52,469 nt of DNA from positions 2,025,302 through 2,077,770 of the forward strand of contig BFEA01000258.1 of the NCBI GenBank assembly GCA_003427395.1. The letters run 5' to 3'. Every line of letters begins with the position of its first letter. Position 1 is the stretch's first letter. The stretch is from Chara braunii (lineage: Eukaryota; Streptophyta; Charophyceae; Charales; Characeae). Below are positions 52,411-52,469 of this stretch, one piece after another. The position numbers and the translations under genes were made by a program. Under the pieces are notes generated by a model, which saw nothing but the letters and a program-made list of their open reading frames with translations, was not told the origin of the DNA and did not search any database.

Positions 52411-52469
<59 letters not shown>
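51076..52469 (+). mobile_element. LTR related to the 33.2 kb solo LTR, cut by window end
   Basis: Starts TGTAACGCCCTAACCTCGCG at 51076, matching TGTGACGCTCAACCTCACGC at 33214, followed by a shared TCGGAGTG and TGCCAAGGATTTTTGG within the first 120 bp. If it has the same length as the solo LTR it would end beyond the window. Whether it is a solo LTR or the 5' LTR of a full element cannot be seen. Confidence 0.65.
52411..52469. repeat. (CT)n microsatellite at window end
   Basis: CT repeat with one extra T near 52431, running off the window end. Confidence 0.97.

Overview
The window looks like repeat-dominated nuclear DNA of a streptophyte (land plant or charophyte-like alga). The basis is a Ty3/gypsy chromovirus with a C-terminal chromodomain, L1-type LINE fragments, long LTRs, tRNA-derived SINE-like heads, minisatellite arrays and TATA-type promoters followed by pyrimidine-rich leaders. 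Species cannot be fixed from the sequence. No intact host gene was recognised; nearly everything that can be named is a transposable element or its debris. The DNA is a draft assembly: it has one 100-N gap and three isolated Ns.

Layout. 1-3.53 kb: minus-strand gypsy relic, cut by the window start. 3.6-5.47 and 13.1-15.13 kb: two direct copies of a ~1.9 kb repeat carrying a broken, unrecognised minus-strand reading frame. They may be the LTRs of one element whose interior (5.5-13.1 kb) holds a gag-like ORF and an internally repetitive degenerate protein; a PBS-like motif lies at 13.07 kb. 14.75-18.44 kb: five different tandem arrays in a row, several made of hairpins, with a minus-strand TATA box at 17.77 kb. 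19.1-20 kb: a 181-bp tandem duplication and one arm of an inverted dispersed repeat (other arm at 9.4-9.86 kb). 20.9-25.2 kb: an alternating ~120-bp array, a family of covarying hairpins (22.1-22.9 kb), a CAG-rich tract, then a TATA box and strong 5' splice consensus sites. 6.8-9.0 and 28.96-30.9 kb: a second pair of ~2 kb dispersed repeats. 32.3-36.05 kb: SINE-like head, assembly gap, and a ~210-bp tandem array split by a complete solo LTR with a target-site duplication. 36.6-40.25 kb: foldback/MITE-like elements and a 5'-truncated LINE. 41.9-48.57 kb: near full-length gypsy chromovirus inactivated by stops. 50.07-50.68 kb: LINE 3' domain. 51.08-52.47 kb: start of a second LTR related to the solo LTR.

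The two gypsy copies belong to one family, and comparing them shows which residues each has lost. Copy 1 lost the RT catalytic Asp pair, an RT core segment and the zinc-knuckle His. Copy 2 kept these but lost the protease catalytic Asp and gained at least ten in-frame stops, many explained by C-to-T or G-to-A transitions. The most unusual signals are the hairpin repeat families at 22.1-22.9 kb and 17.9-18.4 kb, whose stems change sequence but keep pairing.
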